From positions 558,001 through 622,000 of the forward strand of contig CAZILL010000001.1 in NCBI GenBank assembly GCA_964540105.1: 64,000 nucleotides of DNA, written 5' to 3'. The notes beneath the pieces are model-generated. The model was not told the origin of the DNA. It saw only the letters and a program-made list of their open reading frames with translations, and did no database searches. Shown in pieces: positions 8,057-17,093 of this stretch (positions within the stretch are counted from its first letter, which is position 1; each line of letters starts with the position of its first letter). This DNA comes from DATKJY01 sp964540105 (GTDB taxonomy: Bacteria; Zixibacteria; MSB-5A5; GN15; FEB-12). Made by a program: the position numbers and the translations under genes.

Positions 8057-9115
8057 CTACAGCCATCGCTTGAAGAGCTTGAGAATCCCCTGATCCCAGC
8101 CGACGCGGTGAGTGACACCGGCCTTCTGAATCTTGAGCTCGTCCTTATGCTCCAAGTACCACTTGTGTGATCCGATGAGCGCATCCTGATTGGAATACTG
8201 CGACTTCCAGCCGAGCTTCTTCTCGATCTTCTCGGTGGAGACAAAGGAATCTTTATCGGCAGTACCATAGACCCATTTGTACAACGGGGAGATCTTCATG
8301 AACTCAAAGACAGCCAAAGCGCCTTTAACCAGGGGTGCGGGGGTGGGCATAACCCGTGCGCCGTTGCCCGCAAAATCGCACAGGGCGCCAACGTCCTGTT
8401 TTACCTTCTCGAAGCGCTGCGCGCCGACGTTGAAGATATCGTTGGCAACATCAGCCGGGGCCGATCCCGCGAGCCAGATGGCCTCAATCAGGTCGGTCAC
8501 TTCAAGCAATTGATAGAGGTTATTTCCCTTCCCGATGATTGGGATGCGTTTCCCGGAATCGACCCAATCATAGAGAATCTGGAAAACGCCAAGCCGGGCG
8601 GTGCCGATGAAGGTCTTGGGACGAATGACCGGTACGCACATACCCTGCTTTCGAAATTCCGCACACACCTGCTCCCCCATGATCTTGCTTGTTCCGTAAG
8701 CGCCCACACCGTCAACAGGATCGGTTTCAAACAACGGGTGCTTCTCCGGCACTCCGTAAACAGCCGTCGAGCTGATGAAAATGACCCGCTCAACATTGCA
8801 CTTGCGAGCCTGCTCGAGGGTGTTGCGAACTCCGGCGATATTGGTGGACATGATCTCTTCTTTGGGCCAGAGCGGTAAGGCCGCCGCGCAGTGAATAATG
8901 ATGTCAATCTTGTTGTCGTGAATGAGGCGGTGCATGGCGTCGGGATCACGGACATCAACCTTGGCCAGCACGAAGGATTCTCTATACTCGTCTTTGAAGA
9001 AAGGGGCAATGTCGTTGAAGGCCATGAACGAGACACCGCGCCGCGGCAGATTTTGTGCCAAATGATACCCAAGGAATCCGGCCCCGCCGGTAACAAGAAT
9101 ACGTTTATCTTTCAT
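8057..9115 (-). CDS. NAD-dependent epimerase/dehydratase (extended SDR)
   Basis: A 352-residue extended short-chain dehydrogenase. The Rossmann NAD site is TGGAGFLGYHLA (about 9-20), followed by a DVRD stretch, HCAAALP, the active-site SST region with YGVPE, and the catalytic YGTSK pair. The C-terminal half has the sugar-nucleotide-binding layout (RPKTFIG, FNVGAQRFEKV). Such enzymes act on nucleotide sugars or sterol-like and lipid alcohols. The last 40 residues are less typical, so I do not name a substrate. It converges with the response regulator gene and is followed upstream by the AI-2E permease gene on the same strand, 143 bp away. Confidence 0.85.
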   Translation of the reverse strand: MKDKRILVTGGAGFLGYHLAQNLPRRGVSFMAFNDIAPFFKDEYRESFVLAKVDVRDPDAMHRLIHDNKIDIIIHCAAALPLWPKEEIMSTNIAGVRNTLEQARKCNVERVIFISSTAVYGVPEKHPLFETDPVDGVGAYGTSKIMGEQVCAEFRKQGMCVPVIRPKTFIGTARLGVFQILYDWVDSGKRIPIIGKGNNLYQLLEVTDLIEAIWLAGSAPADVANDIFNVGAQRFEKVKQDVGALCDFAGNGARVMPTPAPLVKGALAVFEFMKISPLYKWVYGTADKDSFVSTEKIEKKLGWKSQYSNQDALIGSHKWYLEHKDELKIQKAGVTHRVGWDQGILKLFKRWL

Positions 9116-9258
9116 CAGTCAACTCTCTTTCACGATGATAATAGGACACGTCTTCTGAACTATACAGAAAGCGCTCGTTTCCGATTCTCCGGCCCAAGAT
9201 AATGTACAATCCGCAAAGGGCAAGACGTGAAAGCGGCGAGCGCTCGGACGGCTTCCCT

Positions 9259-10356
9259 TTACACAGAAACCGAGGGTTCGTTGTGCAGTTTTTGATCTAT
9301 CAAGTCTATGATGGTCATGAACAGCGCGGCAATCAGTGGACCAAGAATAATTCCCACCAGCCCGAAAGTCGCAATGCCACCCCCCACGGCGAAGAAGAGA
9401 AGCAGGGGGTGCAGGGCAGTTTTGCCAGCCATCAGGAATGGGCGGACGAAGTTGTCGATCTGGCTGATGACCAGGGAACCGACGGCCAGGACAACGACCC
9501 CTTTGACCACCGAACCGCTGATGATGAGGATGATACCGGCAGGAACATAAATGAGAAATGAGCCAATGAACGGGAGGATCGACAGAAAGGCCATAATTGC
9601 CCCCCAGAAGATCGGTGAATCAATTCCCACCGACCAAAACAGGATTCCTCCCACCGCTCCCTGAAGGAGCGCTACCAGCACTCCGCTGTACATGGTCGCT
9701 ATGATGACATCGCGAAGTTCTGATAGCATGGCGGAGGTTTTCTCCGTCGAGAGCGGCAGCAAGCGGCTGACTTTGTTTACTACCAGCGGACCTTCCTTGA
9801 AGAAATAATAAGTCGTGAAGATCATCAGCACAAACTGGAGAATCACTTTGGTTGCGTTTGTGATCAGCCAGCTGGTCTGATTGAGAACCAGTGAACTGAT
9901 ACGGTCCACGGCATCCTTGGCGATGTCGTTGAGGTTGACTTTGGAAAGATCGAAGTAGGGGGAAAGCTTATCGTGAATGAAATCGAGGCCGGGGACGCTG
10001 AAATCGAGATATCTCCTGAGGTCTCCGCTATTGTAGAGCGCGTTGACTTTGGCGACTGCTTCCGATGCCTGATCGACCAACGCAAGGAACAGATAGGTTA
10101 CCGGACCGGCAATCAGCGCGAGAACGAGCGCGCACATTAGTAATGATGAGAGTGCGGGCCTTCTCGTCCGCGCCAGAATCTTGTTGTGCAGGGGAGCGAG
10201 CATGATCGCAAAGACGGCCGCCCAGCAGATTGGCACGAAAAAGGGAAGGATGATTCGATAGAAGAGATAGAACGAGATGGCGACCAGTAGAAAAAAGAGA
10301 GCGGTTAGAATCTGTTCTCGGCGCATCGCTATTCTGAATTTCGCAGTTCGTGGCAT
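9259..10356 (-). CDS. AI-2E family transporter (PerM/YdiK type)
   Basis: A 365-residue protein with about seven to eight membrane segments and a soluble loop between TM3 and the later helices. This is the AI-2E transporter family layout: paired N-terminal TMs (about 16-50), TM3 near 70, a long loop (90-165), then TMs to residue 350. The conserved end GGIATFGLVGIILGPLIAALFMTI is visible in part. The family includes AI-2 exporters, Na+/H+ antiporters and uncharacterised permeases, so the substrate cannot be assigned. An in-frame internal start lies about 12 codons downstream. Confidence 0.85.
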   Translation of the reverse strand: MPRTAKFRIAMRREQILTALFFLLVAISFYLFYRIILPFFVPICWAAVFAIMLAPLHNKILARTRRPALSSLLMCALVLALIAGPVTYLFLALVDQASEAVAKVNALYNSGDLRRYLDFSVPGLDFIHDKLSPYFDLSKVNLNDIAKDAVDRISSLVLNQTSWLITNATKVILQFVLMIFTTYYFFKEGPLVVNKVSRLLPLSTEKTSAMLSELRDVIIATMYSGVLVALLQGAVGGILFWSVGIDSPIFWGAIMAFLSILPFIGSFLIYVPAGIILIISGSVVKGVVVLAVGSLVISQIDNFVRPFLMAGKTALHPLLLFFAVGGGIATFGLVGIILGPLIAALFMTIIDLIDQKLHNEPSVSV

Positions 10357-10810
10357 TCTATTATGTCTCGGGAGTCAAATCAACAAGTAATCGATCCCCT
10401 AGTCAGGAACTAGGCCGCGAGTCCGTTCAGCATAGTATTGTCAGTGTGAATTGCAAAATGCAAGATGTCCTTCGATCTCAATGCGGACGACTCCCTCACA
10501 GTTAACATGTAGTCACGCTTGACGTTAGGGCGAACCGTGGTCTCCGAGGACGTGCTCGAGCGACCCGGTAGCTTCGGATTGGATGATTGTCGATCTATGT
10601 TCACGGACACTCGTCCGATCAGGTAATCGCCGCTTCACTTGATAGCTACTCGCCTTTTGCCAGTCTCGTGAAAGTGGAAAAACCTAATCAATTGGTGTAA
10701 AGACTCTTAGACAATTGGTCGATGAATATTGGTAGATGAAACTTACTGCGGGCGGAGACTTAGCCATGTCCGAGTTCGCGATCGTTAACGACTCAAACAA
10801 GGAGTTCACA
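10357..10810. other. Long intergenic region before the SANT protein gene
   Basis: 454 bp between divergent genes. It holds a 6-bp hairpin at 10398-10414 and no convincing ORF or RNA gene. An in-frame ATG at 10736 could extend the SANT protein by 25 residues, but it has no ribosome site. I see no match to the TTGCCN-N16-TATATT promoters found elsewhere in the window. Confidence 0.4.
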
Positions 10811-11200
10811 ATGGCCACAAGGAAATTCAGAACCACTCGTTCGAACTGGCGCCGTCCGACCCCGCGCAAGAGCACCCCTTCGCGTTCGCGCTCTTTCTCC
10901 AAAGGCGGACATCCGTGGACCTCGCAGGAAATCTCTTTCATGCGTAAGTTCTATCGCAACAACGAGACCTCGTGGGTTGCGCGTCAGCTCGGCCGCACGG
11001 TGTACTCAGTACGCTACAAAGCCTCCTCGCTGAATATCCGCAAGTCGAATCCTTCCGTCTGGAGAGGGAACACCGGCACGACGTTTGGCAAAACGACCAA
11101 TCGTCCCGGCAAGAACGTGTTTCCGCGCTATGCCAAGACTACCCGTCGCACCCCGCGTGGGAGCAAGAGCCGCCGGACCTCGCGCTCGAGCCGTTGGTAG
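10811..11200 (+). CDS. Small, very basic SANT/Myb-like DNA-binding protein
   Basis: A 129-residue protein. The start at 10811 is chosen because AAGGAG lies 6 bp before it. A single Myb/SANT-like helix-turn-helix spans about residues 33-78: HPWTSQEISFMRKFYRNN, then WVARQLGRTVYSVRYKASSL. Basic, Ser/Thr/Arg-rich tails flank it. I count 24 Arg and 10 Lys against 2 acidic residues, so it must bind nucleic acid strongly. Bacterial SANT proteins of this type are uncharacterised. The strong ribosome site, own terminator and long upstream region point to a well-expressed single gene, perhaps a nucleoid protein (inference). Confidence 0.75.
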   Translation: MATRKFRTTRSNWRRPTPRKSTPSRSRSFSKGGHPWTSQEISFMRKFYRNNETSWVARQLGRTVYSVRYKASSLNIRKSNPSVWRGNTGTTFGKTTNRPGKNVFPRYAKTTRRTPRGSKSRRTSRSSRW

Positions 11201-11234
11201 TCGAATCTCACAACTGAAAACACAGCAGGTGTTG

Positions 11235-11266
11235 GACCCGTCTCTTTGAAGGCGGGTCTTTTCTTT
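11235..11266 (+). terminator. Rho-independent terminator of the SANT gene
   Basis: A 9-bp stem with one G-U pair (11235-11243 with 11250-11258), a 6-nt loop and a TTTTCTTT tail, 34 bp after the stop codon. Confidence 0.85.
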
Positions 11267-11325
11267 ACCCCTCACCTGAGGTTTCGGCCATGCCGGATCA
11301 GCGGTTTCGAAATTCGATGATGTTA

Positions 11326-12453
11326 TCAGATTGAATCGCGTTTTGACTGAGTGGAGTCAGTTCCACTCGCCCGATGAACAGGGCGCAACAGGATCGTTTG
11401 CGCTTTTCCTTCACGGCTGATCTGGAGAAAAGTCCCGGCGACATCGAAGCCGGCAACGATCATCTCCACCAGTTCCTTTTGACTACGAGGACGCTTTCCG
11501 TTGACCTGTTTGATCACGTCATTCCTGCGGAGGCCACAAAGAAACGCCAACCGAGACTCGTCGATCCGCTCTACCACGAGGTTGTTGCCACTGTTGAGCT
11601 TGACCGAGAATCCGAACTGTCCCTTCAATGGGAGTCCTTCGATATACTGACGACTGACCTTGCTGGGCTCATCGACGGTGAATTCGACCACTCCGGTCAG
11701 ATTGACAAAGTCTGAATCGATCGGCTGTTCCGCAAGCCAATGAGAAAGCGGTCTTTCGGAGCTCAATGACCATTTCGTGAGGAAGTATTCCTCAAAGATT
11801 CGTCGTCCGCTGACATGACGGATCCAGAATGGGGATTCATACGCCGCGCGTGTCGAATCGCTCCCGAGTAGTTGTCGACCTGTTTCCACGGCAAGTAAGA
11901 GGGTGAGCAGCTCGCGTCGGTACGGGAGATACTGCATCAAGGGGTGGTTCGTGATCGTCGTGTCGATTACTGTGTCGCCGGCGCTCTGGGAGAGCATCCG
12001 GTCAGCCAGATAGTAGATCAGGTTCAGTTTCAGCGCTGCGCCAGATGGCATCGCTTCAACCAATCCCCCTTGTCTTATTCCCCCCACCGGAAGGAGGAGG
12101 GGATCGGAGGAACCGGTCGATGGTAAATAGCGCACGAAGTAAAGTCCGAGCTCCCTTTCCCGCCACGAAAGTCCCGACAGAGTGGAGAGCAAGTGAAGCA
12201 GACTATCAGCGCTGTCCCTGATGAAGGTCTCGATTTCGCGGTTACTGGATGTGACCCAGGCGATGTCGTCGATTGCTGAATGAGTGCGGTAGTACTCGGG
12301 AAAGATGCTCTGCTGCAGTGAAACGGAATGTTCATTAATATGAACAGACGGAATAGATCGTGGCTCAGGAGGAGTAGCCGTTCCAGGTTCCTGCGCTGCG
12401 ACACCAGCCGCCAAGAGCCCAAACGCGATGGCCAGACGAACCGCAGTGATCAT
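11326..12453 (-). CDS. Exported protein with C-terminal PDZ domain
   Basis: A 375-residue protein with a cleavable-looking signal segment (about 1-20, ending AAGVAA). The middle 240 residues are mostly helical and match no family I recognise. The C-terminal part (about 275-355) is a PDZ-like domain: GQFGFSVKL, VVERIDESRLAFLCGLRRNDVIKQVNGKRP. No HExxH or serine protease motif is visible, so it is not evidently a protease. It resembles the general layout of M61-type or PDZ periplasmic proteins, but the catalytic part is absent. It is divergent from the DUF4430 gene. Confidence 0.6.
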   Translation of the reverse strand: MITAVRLAIAFGLLAAGVAAQEPGTATPPEPRSIPSVHINEHSVSLQQSIFPEYYRTHSAIDDIAWVTSSNREIETFIRDSADSLLHLLSTLSGLSWRERELGLYFVRYLPSTGSSDPLLLPVGGIRQGGLVEAMPSGAALKLNLIYYLADRMLSQSAGDTVIDTTITNHPLMQYLPYRRELLTLLLAVETGRQLLGSDSTRAAYESPFWIRHVSGRRIFEEYFLTKWSLSSERPLSHWLAEQPIDSDFVNLTGVVEFTVDEPSKVSRQYIEGLPLKGQFGFSVKLNSGNNLVVERIDESRLAFLCGLRRNDVIKQVNGKRPRSQKELVEMIVAGFDVAGTFLQISREGKAQTILLRPVHRASGTDSTQSKRDSI

Positions 12454-12540
12454 GGGGAGAAATAACAGTCATCTGTAAGCTGCCTGCAAGTTGAAAACCG
12501 CGCTTGCCTTCACCCGTCGAATCGACTTAGTTTGAGTACC

Positions 12541-12942
12541 ATGACAAGGGAGAACATCCGAGCTCCAAGAGCGACAATCACACGCATGCTGCTTATCGTA
12601 CTTCTGTCGGCGACTCTGTGGTCATGTAGTCAGAAGGCGGCAGTCCCAAGGGATTCCTCGGCGCAAAATGCCGACACTATGCCGATACCGGACAGCCTTG
12701 TGATTACGCTTGTTGGAATCGATTCAACAAGTGTGTTTGATCTGCTCAGGCGTGAGCATGAAGTCGATTACTTTTCGACAACCGCAGGGGTCTTTGTACG
12801 GGCAGTTGACTCTGTTGGGAGCAGTCCCTCTGTCTATTGGGTCTATTCAGTCAACGACTCTAATCCGAATGTAGCGGCCGACAAGCTCCAGACACGCGAC
12901 GGGGACCGCGTTGTTTGGCACCTCCGGAGATCGAGAAAGTAG
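12541..12942 (+). CDS. DUF4430-type lipoprotein
   Basis: About 133 residues from the ATG at 12541; a TTG 9 bp upstream is less likely. A signal peptide ends in a lipobox (LWSC), giving a lipidated cysteine. The rest matches DUF4430, a transcobalamin C-terminal-like domain: STSVFDLLRREHEV, FVRAVDSVG, VYWVYSVNDSNPN, and DGDRVVWHL. This domain occurs in surface and periplasmic proteins of anaerobes, where a ligand is generally unproven. The stop codon lies 37 bp before kdsA, so it may be co-transcribed with the Kdo genes. Confidence 0.7.
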   Translation: MTRENIRAPRATITRMLLIVLLSATLWSCSQKAAVPRDSSAQNADTMPIPDSLVITLVGIDSTSVFDLLRREHEVDYFSTTAGVFVRAVDSVGSSPSVYWVYSVNDSNPNVAADKLQTRDGDRVVWHLRRSRK

Positions 12943-12979
12943 ACTGCTTTTCGAGCGTCGATTCGGTATATTCAGGATC

Positions 12980-13777
12980 ATGATACATCCGATAATAAAG
13001 CGGATCGAAGCGGGAGCCTTCTTTCTCATCGCCGGACCCTGTGTAGTTGAAGATGAGTCGACCTGTCTCAAAATCGCCGAGCGAGTTACGAAAATTGCTG
13101 AGAAGTTCTCGATCCCCTACATATATAAGGCTTCTTACAAGAAGGCCAACCGTTTGTCGGCCGGTTCCTTTTCCGGTCCCGGGATGGACAAGGGTTTGGC
13201 AGCTCTGCGCGCGGTTAAGGCCGAATTTGGTCTGCCGATCCTGACTGATGTTCACGAAACGCATGAGGTTGCGACAGTCGCGGAAGTGGCCGATGTGCTT
13301 CAGATTCCAGCCTTCCTCTGCCGCCAAACAGATTTAGTGGTGGCGGCGGCCGCTACCGGTCGCTGGATCAACATCAAGAAGGGGCAGTTCTTGGCTCCTG
13401 AAGATATGGCTCTGATCGCCGCCAAGGCCGCAAGCCGTAAGGTTATGCTCACTGAACGTGGAACGACTTTCGGGTATCACAACCTGGTGATAGACTTTCG
13501 CTCGCTAATCATCATGAAGGAGGGGGGGCTGCCGGTTGTATTTGACGCCACCCATTCGCTTCAGCTTCCCGGCGGGGGAGGGGCGATTTCCACAGGGCAA
13601 CCCGAGTTTATTATTCCGATGGCGCGAGCGGCGGCAGCCGTGGGAATCAACGGTCTCTTTGTTGAAACGCATCCGGAACCGGTAAAATCCAAATCCGACT
13701 CCGGTGCAATGCTGCCCTTGGGACAGATGGAACTGCTGTTGGAATCGGTTATCCGCGTTCGCGAGGCTCTGGCCTGA
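12980..13777 (+). CDS. kdsA: 3-deoxy-8-phosphooctulonate synthase
   Basis: KdsA joins phosphoenolpyruvate and arabinose 5-phosphate to Kdo-8-phosphate, the first committed step to the Kdo of LPS. The 265-residue TIM barrel has FLIAGPCVVEDE, YKASYKKANR, GLPILTDVHE, AFLCRQTDL and KKGQFLAPEDM, all signature segments. The ATG at 12980 is chosen over an upstream TTG because it begins at the usual N-terminus. A TATATT at 12967-12972 just before it could give a near-leaderless message. kdsC and kdsD follow directly. Confidence 0.96.
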   Translation: MIHPIIKRIEAGAFFLIAGPCVVEDESTCLKIAERVTKIAEKFSIPYIYKASYKKANRLSAGSFSGPGMDKGLAALRAVKAEFGLPILTDVHETHEVATVAEVADVLQIPAFLCRQTDLVVAAAATGRWINIKKGQFLAPEDMALIAAKAASRKVMLTERGTTFGYHNLVIDFRSLIIMKEGGLPVVFDATHSLQLPGGGGAISTGQPEFIIPMARAAAAVGINGLFVETHPEPVKSKSDSGAMLPLGQMELLLESVIRVREALA

Positions 13778-13786
13778 GAAGACAAT

Positions 13787-14317
13787 ATGCCCCGTCTGAC
13801 ACGCAAACGATTTGTAGAGCGGTTGAAGTCAATCAAGCTTCTTGCGCTCGATGTCGACGGTGTTTTGACAGACGATTCAATCTACTTCGGTCCGGACGGA
13901 TTGGAGCTCAAACGGTTCAATATCTCCGACGGTTTCTTCATCGTTCTTTCCATGCGAGCCGGACTCGAGATCGCGATCGTCTCGGGGAGGCATTCTCCGG
14001 CGACCGATAGCCGCATGAAAGATCTCGGCGTAAAGCATGTATTGCAGGGCATGAAGGACAAAGTGGCGATGCTCGAGCCGCTGCTGGCCGAGCTGAATAT
14101 GTCGTTTTCAGACGTTGCCTTCGTCGGCAACGAACTACTCGACATCGGATTAGCGGAACGGGTCGGACTGCCGATCGCTGTGGCCGATGCCGTGAAGGAT
14201 CTGGCTGACATCTCCGCGTATATCACCAAGCGCAGAGGTGGCGAGGGTGCGGTCCGAGAAGTTCTCCAGTGTTACTTCGAGGCGATTGGTAAGCCCCCCA
14301 AGGAATTTGTCCGGTAA
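13787..14317 (+). CDS. kdsC: Kdo-8-phosphate phosphatase (HAD family)
   Basis: A 176-residue C0-type HAD phosphatase that removes phosphate from Kdo-8-P. Motif I is LALDVDGVLTDD, with the nucleophile and acid aspartates. IVSGRHSP is motif II, KDKVAML holds the motif III lysine, and the C-terminal GGEGAVREVL is the family hallmark. Motif IV reads VGNELLD instead of the common GDDxxD, so the first metal-binding Asp is Asn and the second Glu. Asn at the first position also occurs in related sialic-type phosphatases. It sits 9 bp after kdsA and 3 bp before kdsD. Confidence 0.9.
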   Translation: MPRLTRKRFVERLKSIKLLALDVDGVLTDDSIYFGPDGLELKRFNISDGFFIVLSMRAGLEIAIVSGRHSPATDSRMKDLGVKHVLQGMKDKVAMLEPLLAELNMSFSDVAFVGNELLDIGLAERVGLPIAVADAVKDLADISAYITKRRGGEGAVREVLQCYFEAIGKPPKEFVR

Positions 14318-14320
14318 GAC

Positions 14321-15283
14321 ATGGATCATAAATCGTACGCACGTGACGTCATCCTGCAGGAGGCAGGCGCTATAGCCGCCATGGCCGATCGACTCAATGG
14401 GCACTTCGACAAAGCCGTAGAAGCCATTCTGGATTGCAAGGGGCGCGTCATTGTGTCAGGGATGGGAAAATCCGGACTGATTGGGCGCAAGATCACTGCA
14501 ACACTAAACTCAACCGGTGTTTCATCATTCTTCCTGCATCCCGCCGAGGCAGTTCACGGCGATCTCGGGCTGATTCGTCCTGAGGATATCCTTGTCCTCA
14601 TCTCCAAGTCGGGTCGCCTTGAGGAGATGGATACAATCATCGTGCTCGGAAAGCGTTTGGGATTGAAGATCATCGTATTTGGCGGAACGGTTGGGTCGCC
14701 TCTCTTTCAAAAGGGGGACATTTTCCTGGACTGCTCGGTGTCGGCTGAAGCGTGCCCGAACAACTTAGTGCCGACCTCTTCGACCACTGCGGCTCTCGTT
14801 ATGGGAGACGCGCTGGCATTGGCCCTGCTTAAGGCGCGTGACTTCTCCGTGACCGAGTTAGCAGCCTACCATCCGGCGGGTCTGATCGGGCGTCGGTTGC
14901 TCAAACATGTCTATGAGGTGCACCATTCGGGCAAGGATATTCCAATTGTTGATCAGCGCAGCAGTGTCTCCGAGATGCTGATCGAAATGACCGGCAAGCG
15001 GCTCGGCTGTGTTCTCATGACGGAACCCGATGGAACACTTGCAGGGATCTTTACTGACGGCGATCTGCGAAGAGTGATCGAGAAGAGGCAGGACTTCTTT
15101 GCGTTAACCGCTCGGGACGTAATGATTCGCAATCCGAAGCGGATCGCTCAATCGGCAATTCTCGACGCTGCCCTGGCTATCATGGAACAACACTCAATTA
15201 CGCAGTTGCCGACCGTAGACGAGCGGGATCATCTGACCGGAGTTCTTCATTTGCATGATCTCCTGAAGTCAAAGCTCGTTTGA
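14321..15283 (+). CDS. kdsD: Arabinose-5-phosphate isomerase (KpsF/GutQ family)
   Basis: A 320-residue protein with an SIS sugar-isomerase domain (about 35-180: GMGKSGLIGRKI, HPAEAVHGDLG, ISKSGRLEEM, PTSSTTAALVMGDAL, then the AYHPAG segment) and two CBS domains (about 205-320). It converts ribulose 5-phosphate to arabinose 5-phosphate, the substrate of KdsA. The order kdsA-kdsC-kdsD makes this a self-contained Kdo precursor operon. All SIS signature segments are present. Confidence 0.94.
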   Translation: MDHKSYARDVILQEAGAIAAMADRLNGHFDKAVEAILDCKGRVIVSGMGKSGLIGRKITATLNSTGVSSFFLHPAEAVHGDLGLIRPEDILVLISKSGRLEEMDTIIVLGKRLGLKIIVFGGTVGSPLFQKGDIFLDCSVSAEACPNNLVPTSSTTAALVMGDALALALLKARDFSVTELAAYHPAGLIGRRLLKHVYEVHHSGKDIPIVDQRSSVSEMLIEMTGKRLGCVLMTEPDGTLAGIFTDGDLRRVIEKRQDFFALTARDVMIRNPKRIAQSAILDAALAIMEQHSITQLPTVDERDHLTGVLHLHDLLKSKLV

Positions 15284-15360
15284 GGCTCATCTGCATCATG
15301 CTGACAACAGACCGAAGATGACCGTCGCGCGCACTGTTTTCTGCGGAAACGGAGACGCTC

Positions 15361-15987
15361 ATGTTTGACCTTCAGCACGCCGGTCTTTTCATGCTTGCTA
15401 CGATCATGCTCAATCTCACACCGGGACCGGATATGCTATATGTGGCGACCCGCACGCTTGGACAAGGAAGAAAGGGTGGCCTGGCTTCGGCGTTTGGGAT
15501 CGGGGCCGGATGTCTCGTGCATGTGGCCGCAGCGACTTTGGGGCTTTCGGCGATTCTGGCCTATTCGGCCACCGGCTATCAGATGATAAAGTACACTGGT
15601 GCGGCATATCTGATCTATCTGGGTGTTCGGACCCTCTGGAAAGTGCAGCCCCTGGGATTGAAAACGCTATCGGAGGAACATAGCATGAGGCGCATCTTCT
15701 GGCAGGGGGCTCTCACCAATGTGCTGAATCCGAAGGTCGCCCTGTTCTTCATGTCATTTCTGCCGCAATTTGTGAACCCCGAGGCAGGATCAGTGACAGG
15801 ACAGATTGCCACTCTGGGGATGATGTTTGATCTTTCCGGTACTACGGTGCTGATAATAGTGGCCACACTCTTCGGTCGGGCGGCGACATGGCTCGAAACG
15901 CGACCAAGATTCTGGCGCTTCCAACGTTGGTTCACCGGTTCCGTTTTCGTTGGGCTTGGATTGAGATTAGCACTCTCCAAGCGGTAG
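15361..15987 (+). CDS. LysE/RhtB family amino-acid exporter
   Basis: A 208-residue inner-membrane protein with six hydrophobic segments. The signature N-terminal part reads NLTPGPDMLYVATRTLGQG and the middle NVLNPKVALFFMSFLPQFV, both typical of RhtB-type exporters of homoserine, threonine or related amino acids. A GGAG ribosome site precedes the ATG. It lies between Kdo genes and a lipid A acyltransferase, with a 77-bp gap after kdsD. A role in LPS is not implied by the family. Confidence 0.9.
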   Translation: MFDLQHAGLFMLATIMLNLTPGPDMLYVATRTLGQGRKGGLASAFGIGAGCLVHVAAATLGLSAILAYSATGYQMIKYTGAAYLIYLGVRTLWKVQPLGLKTLSEEHSMRRIFWQGALTNVLNPKVALFFMSFLPQFVNPEAGSVTGQIATLGMMFDLSGTTVLIIVATLFGRAATWLETRPRFWRFQRWFTGSVFVGLGLRLALSKR

Positions 15988-16079
15988 CGTCGGTCACCGC
16001 GCCGAAGTCCTCGTCCCTGATTCCCGCAGCGACCCTGCAGAGAAACGTCTTTTTCCGGTTTCTTGACGCCCTGATCGAA

Positions 16080-17006
16080 ATGACGCACATTGATCCCGTT
16101 ATGAGCTTCCGCCTAATCCAGAAGGCCCGACGAAACATCGTCTACTATCTTGTGAGTGGCGCGTTTGCGTTCTTCAACGTCATTCCGCGTTCGCTCGCTC
16201 TGTTCTTTGGAGGGGTTCTCGGGATACTGGCCTGGATGGCTCTTCCGAAGGATCGTCATCGAATCGATCGACATCTGCGGCTGATCTACAAGGATCGCTT
16301 CACCGCCTCACAGAGGTTTGGGATTGGGCAAAACTTCTTTGCCAACAGCGGCCGAAACCTGGCTGATGTCATGCGGTTTCGCCGGCACTTTACTCAAGAG
16401 ATCGCTCCTTTCATAAGCGTCGAAGGGCTGGAGCACTTTGATTCGGCTTACAAGGCAGGCAAAGGTCTCATCGGAATCACCGGACATATCGGCAATTTCG
16501 AACTGCTTGCGGTCTACCTTGCCAGTCTGGGGTATGAGATAGCAGTCATCGGGAGGGAGATGTATGACCCTCGTCTCAACAAGCTGCTGGTTGATAACCG
16601 ACAAGCCATGGGTCTAACCAACATCGGGACCACAGAATCGCCGAAGCGATTCCTCAAGTGGCTGCATGAAGGGAAGGTCATCGGCGTCCTCATAGACACT
16701 GATTCCATGCGGGTTCGCAGCAAACTGGTTCCTTTCCTGGGGCGTCTGTCAAACACGCCGGTCAGCCCGATCATGCTCGGACTAAAGTCCAACGCAGCTT
16801 TCGTACCAGCGGTGTGTGTCAGAGGAGGTGACAACCGCTACTCGGTAATTATCAAGCCGGCGATTCAATATGAAACAACTGGCGACTTTGAAACTGACGT
16901 TGAAAACGTCACCTTGTTGTGTAATAACGTGTTAGGTGAGATTGTCAGCCAGTTTCCAGATCAATGGATCTGGCTGCATAATCGCTGGCACACTGCCCCA
17001 CAGTAA
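16080..17006 (+). CDS. Lipid A late acyltransferase-like protein (LpxL/HtrB family)
   Basis: About 308 residues from the ATG at 16080; an ATG at 16101 is also possible. Upstream in-frame starts would overlap the LysE gene, and the usual family length of about 305 favours 16080. It has one N-terminal membrane segment and the acyltransferase H-x4-E catalytic motif in GHIGNFELLA. It also has LIDTDSMR and the C-terminal QFPDQWIWLHNRW segment typical of bacterial lysophospholipid/lipid A acyltransferases. It would add a secondary acyl chain to Kdo-lipid A at the inner membrane, which fits the Kdo genes upstream. Confidence 0.88.
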   Translation: MTHIDPVMSFRLIQKARRNIVYYLVSGAFAFFNVIPRSLALFFGGVLGILAWMALPKDRHRIDRHLRLIYKDRFTASQRFGIGQNFFANSGRNLADVMRFRRHFTQEIAPFISVEGLEHFDSAYKAGKGLIGITGHIGNFELLAVYLASLGYEIAVIGREMYDPRLNKLLVDNRQAMGLTNIGTTESPKRFLKWLHEGKVIGVLIDTDSMRVRSKLVPFLGRLSNTPVSPIMLGLKSNAAFVPAVCVRGGDNRYSVIIKPAIQYETTGDFETDVENVTLLCNNVLGEIVSQFPDQWIWLHNRWHTAPQ

Positions 17007-17093
17007 TTGGCGCTTGACAGAACCCTGTTTTTCTCCATTTTGCCTGCCGATACTTGAGACTACTTCTGTGTTTAGGATGAAGGGAATGACTTC

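Noticed and set aside
10736..10810. N-terminal extension of the SANT protein from the ATG at 10736
   Set aside because: The ATG at 10811 has AAGGAG at ideal distance; the earlier ATGs have no ribosome site and the added 25 residues are not of the same basic composition.
12911..12979. Upstream TTG start for kdsA
   Set aside because: It would overlap the DUF4430 gene and add residues with no KdsA homology; the ATG at 12980 gives the family N-terminus.
15888..16079. Long N-terminal extension of the acyltransferase inside the LysE gene
   Set aside because: It would overlap the exporter gene by 100 bp and exceed the family length; the ATG at 16080 matches it.
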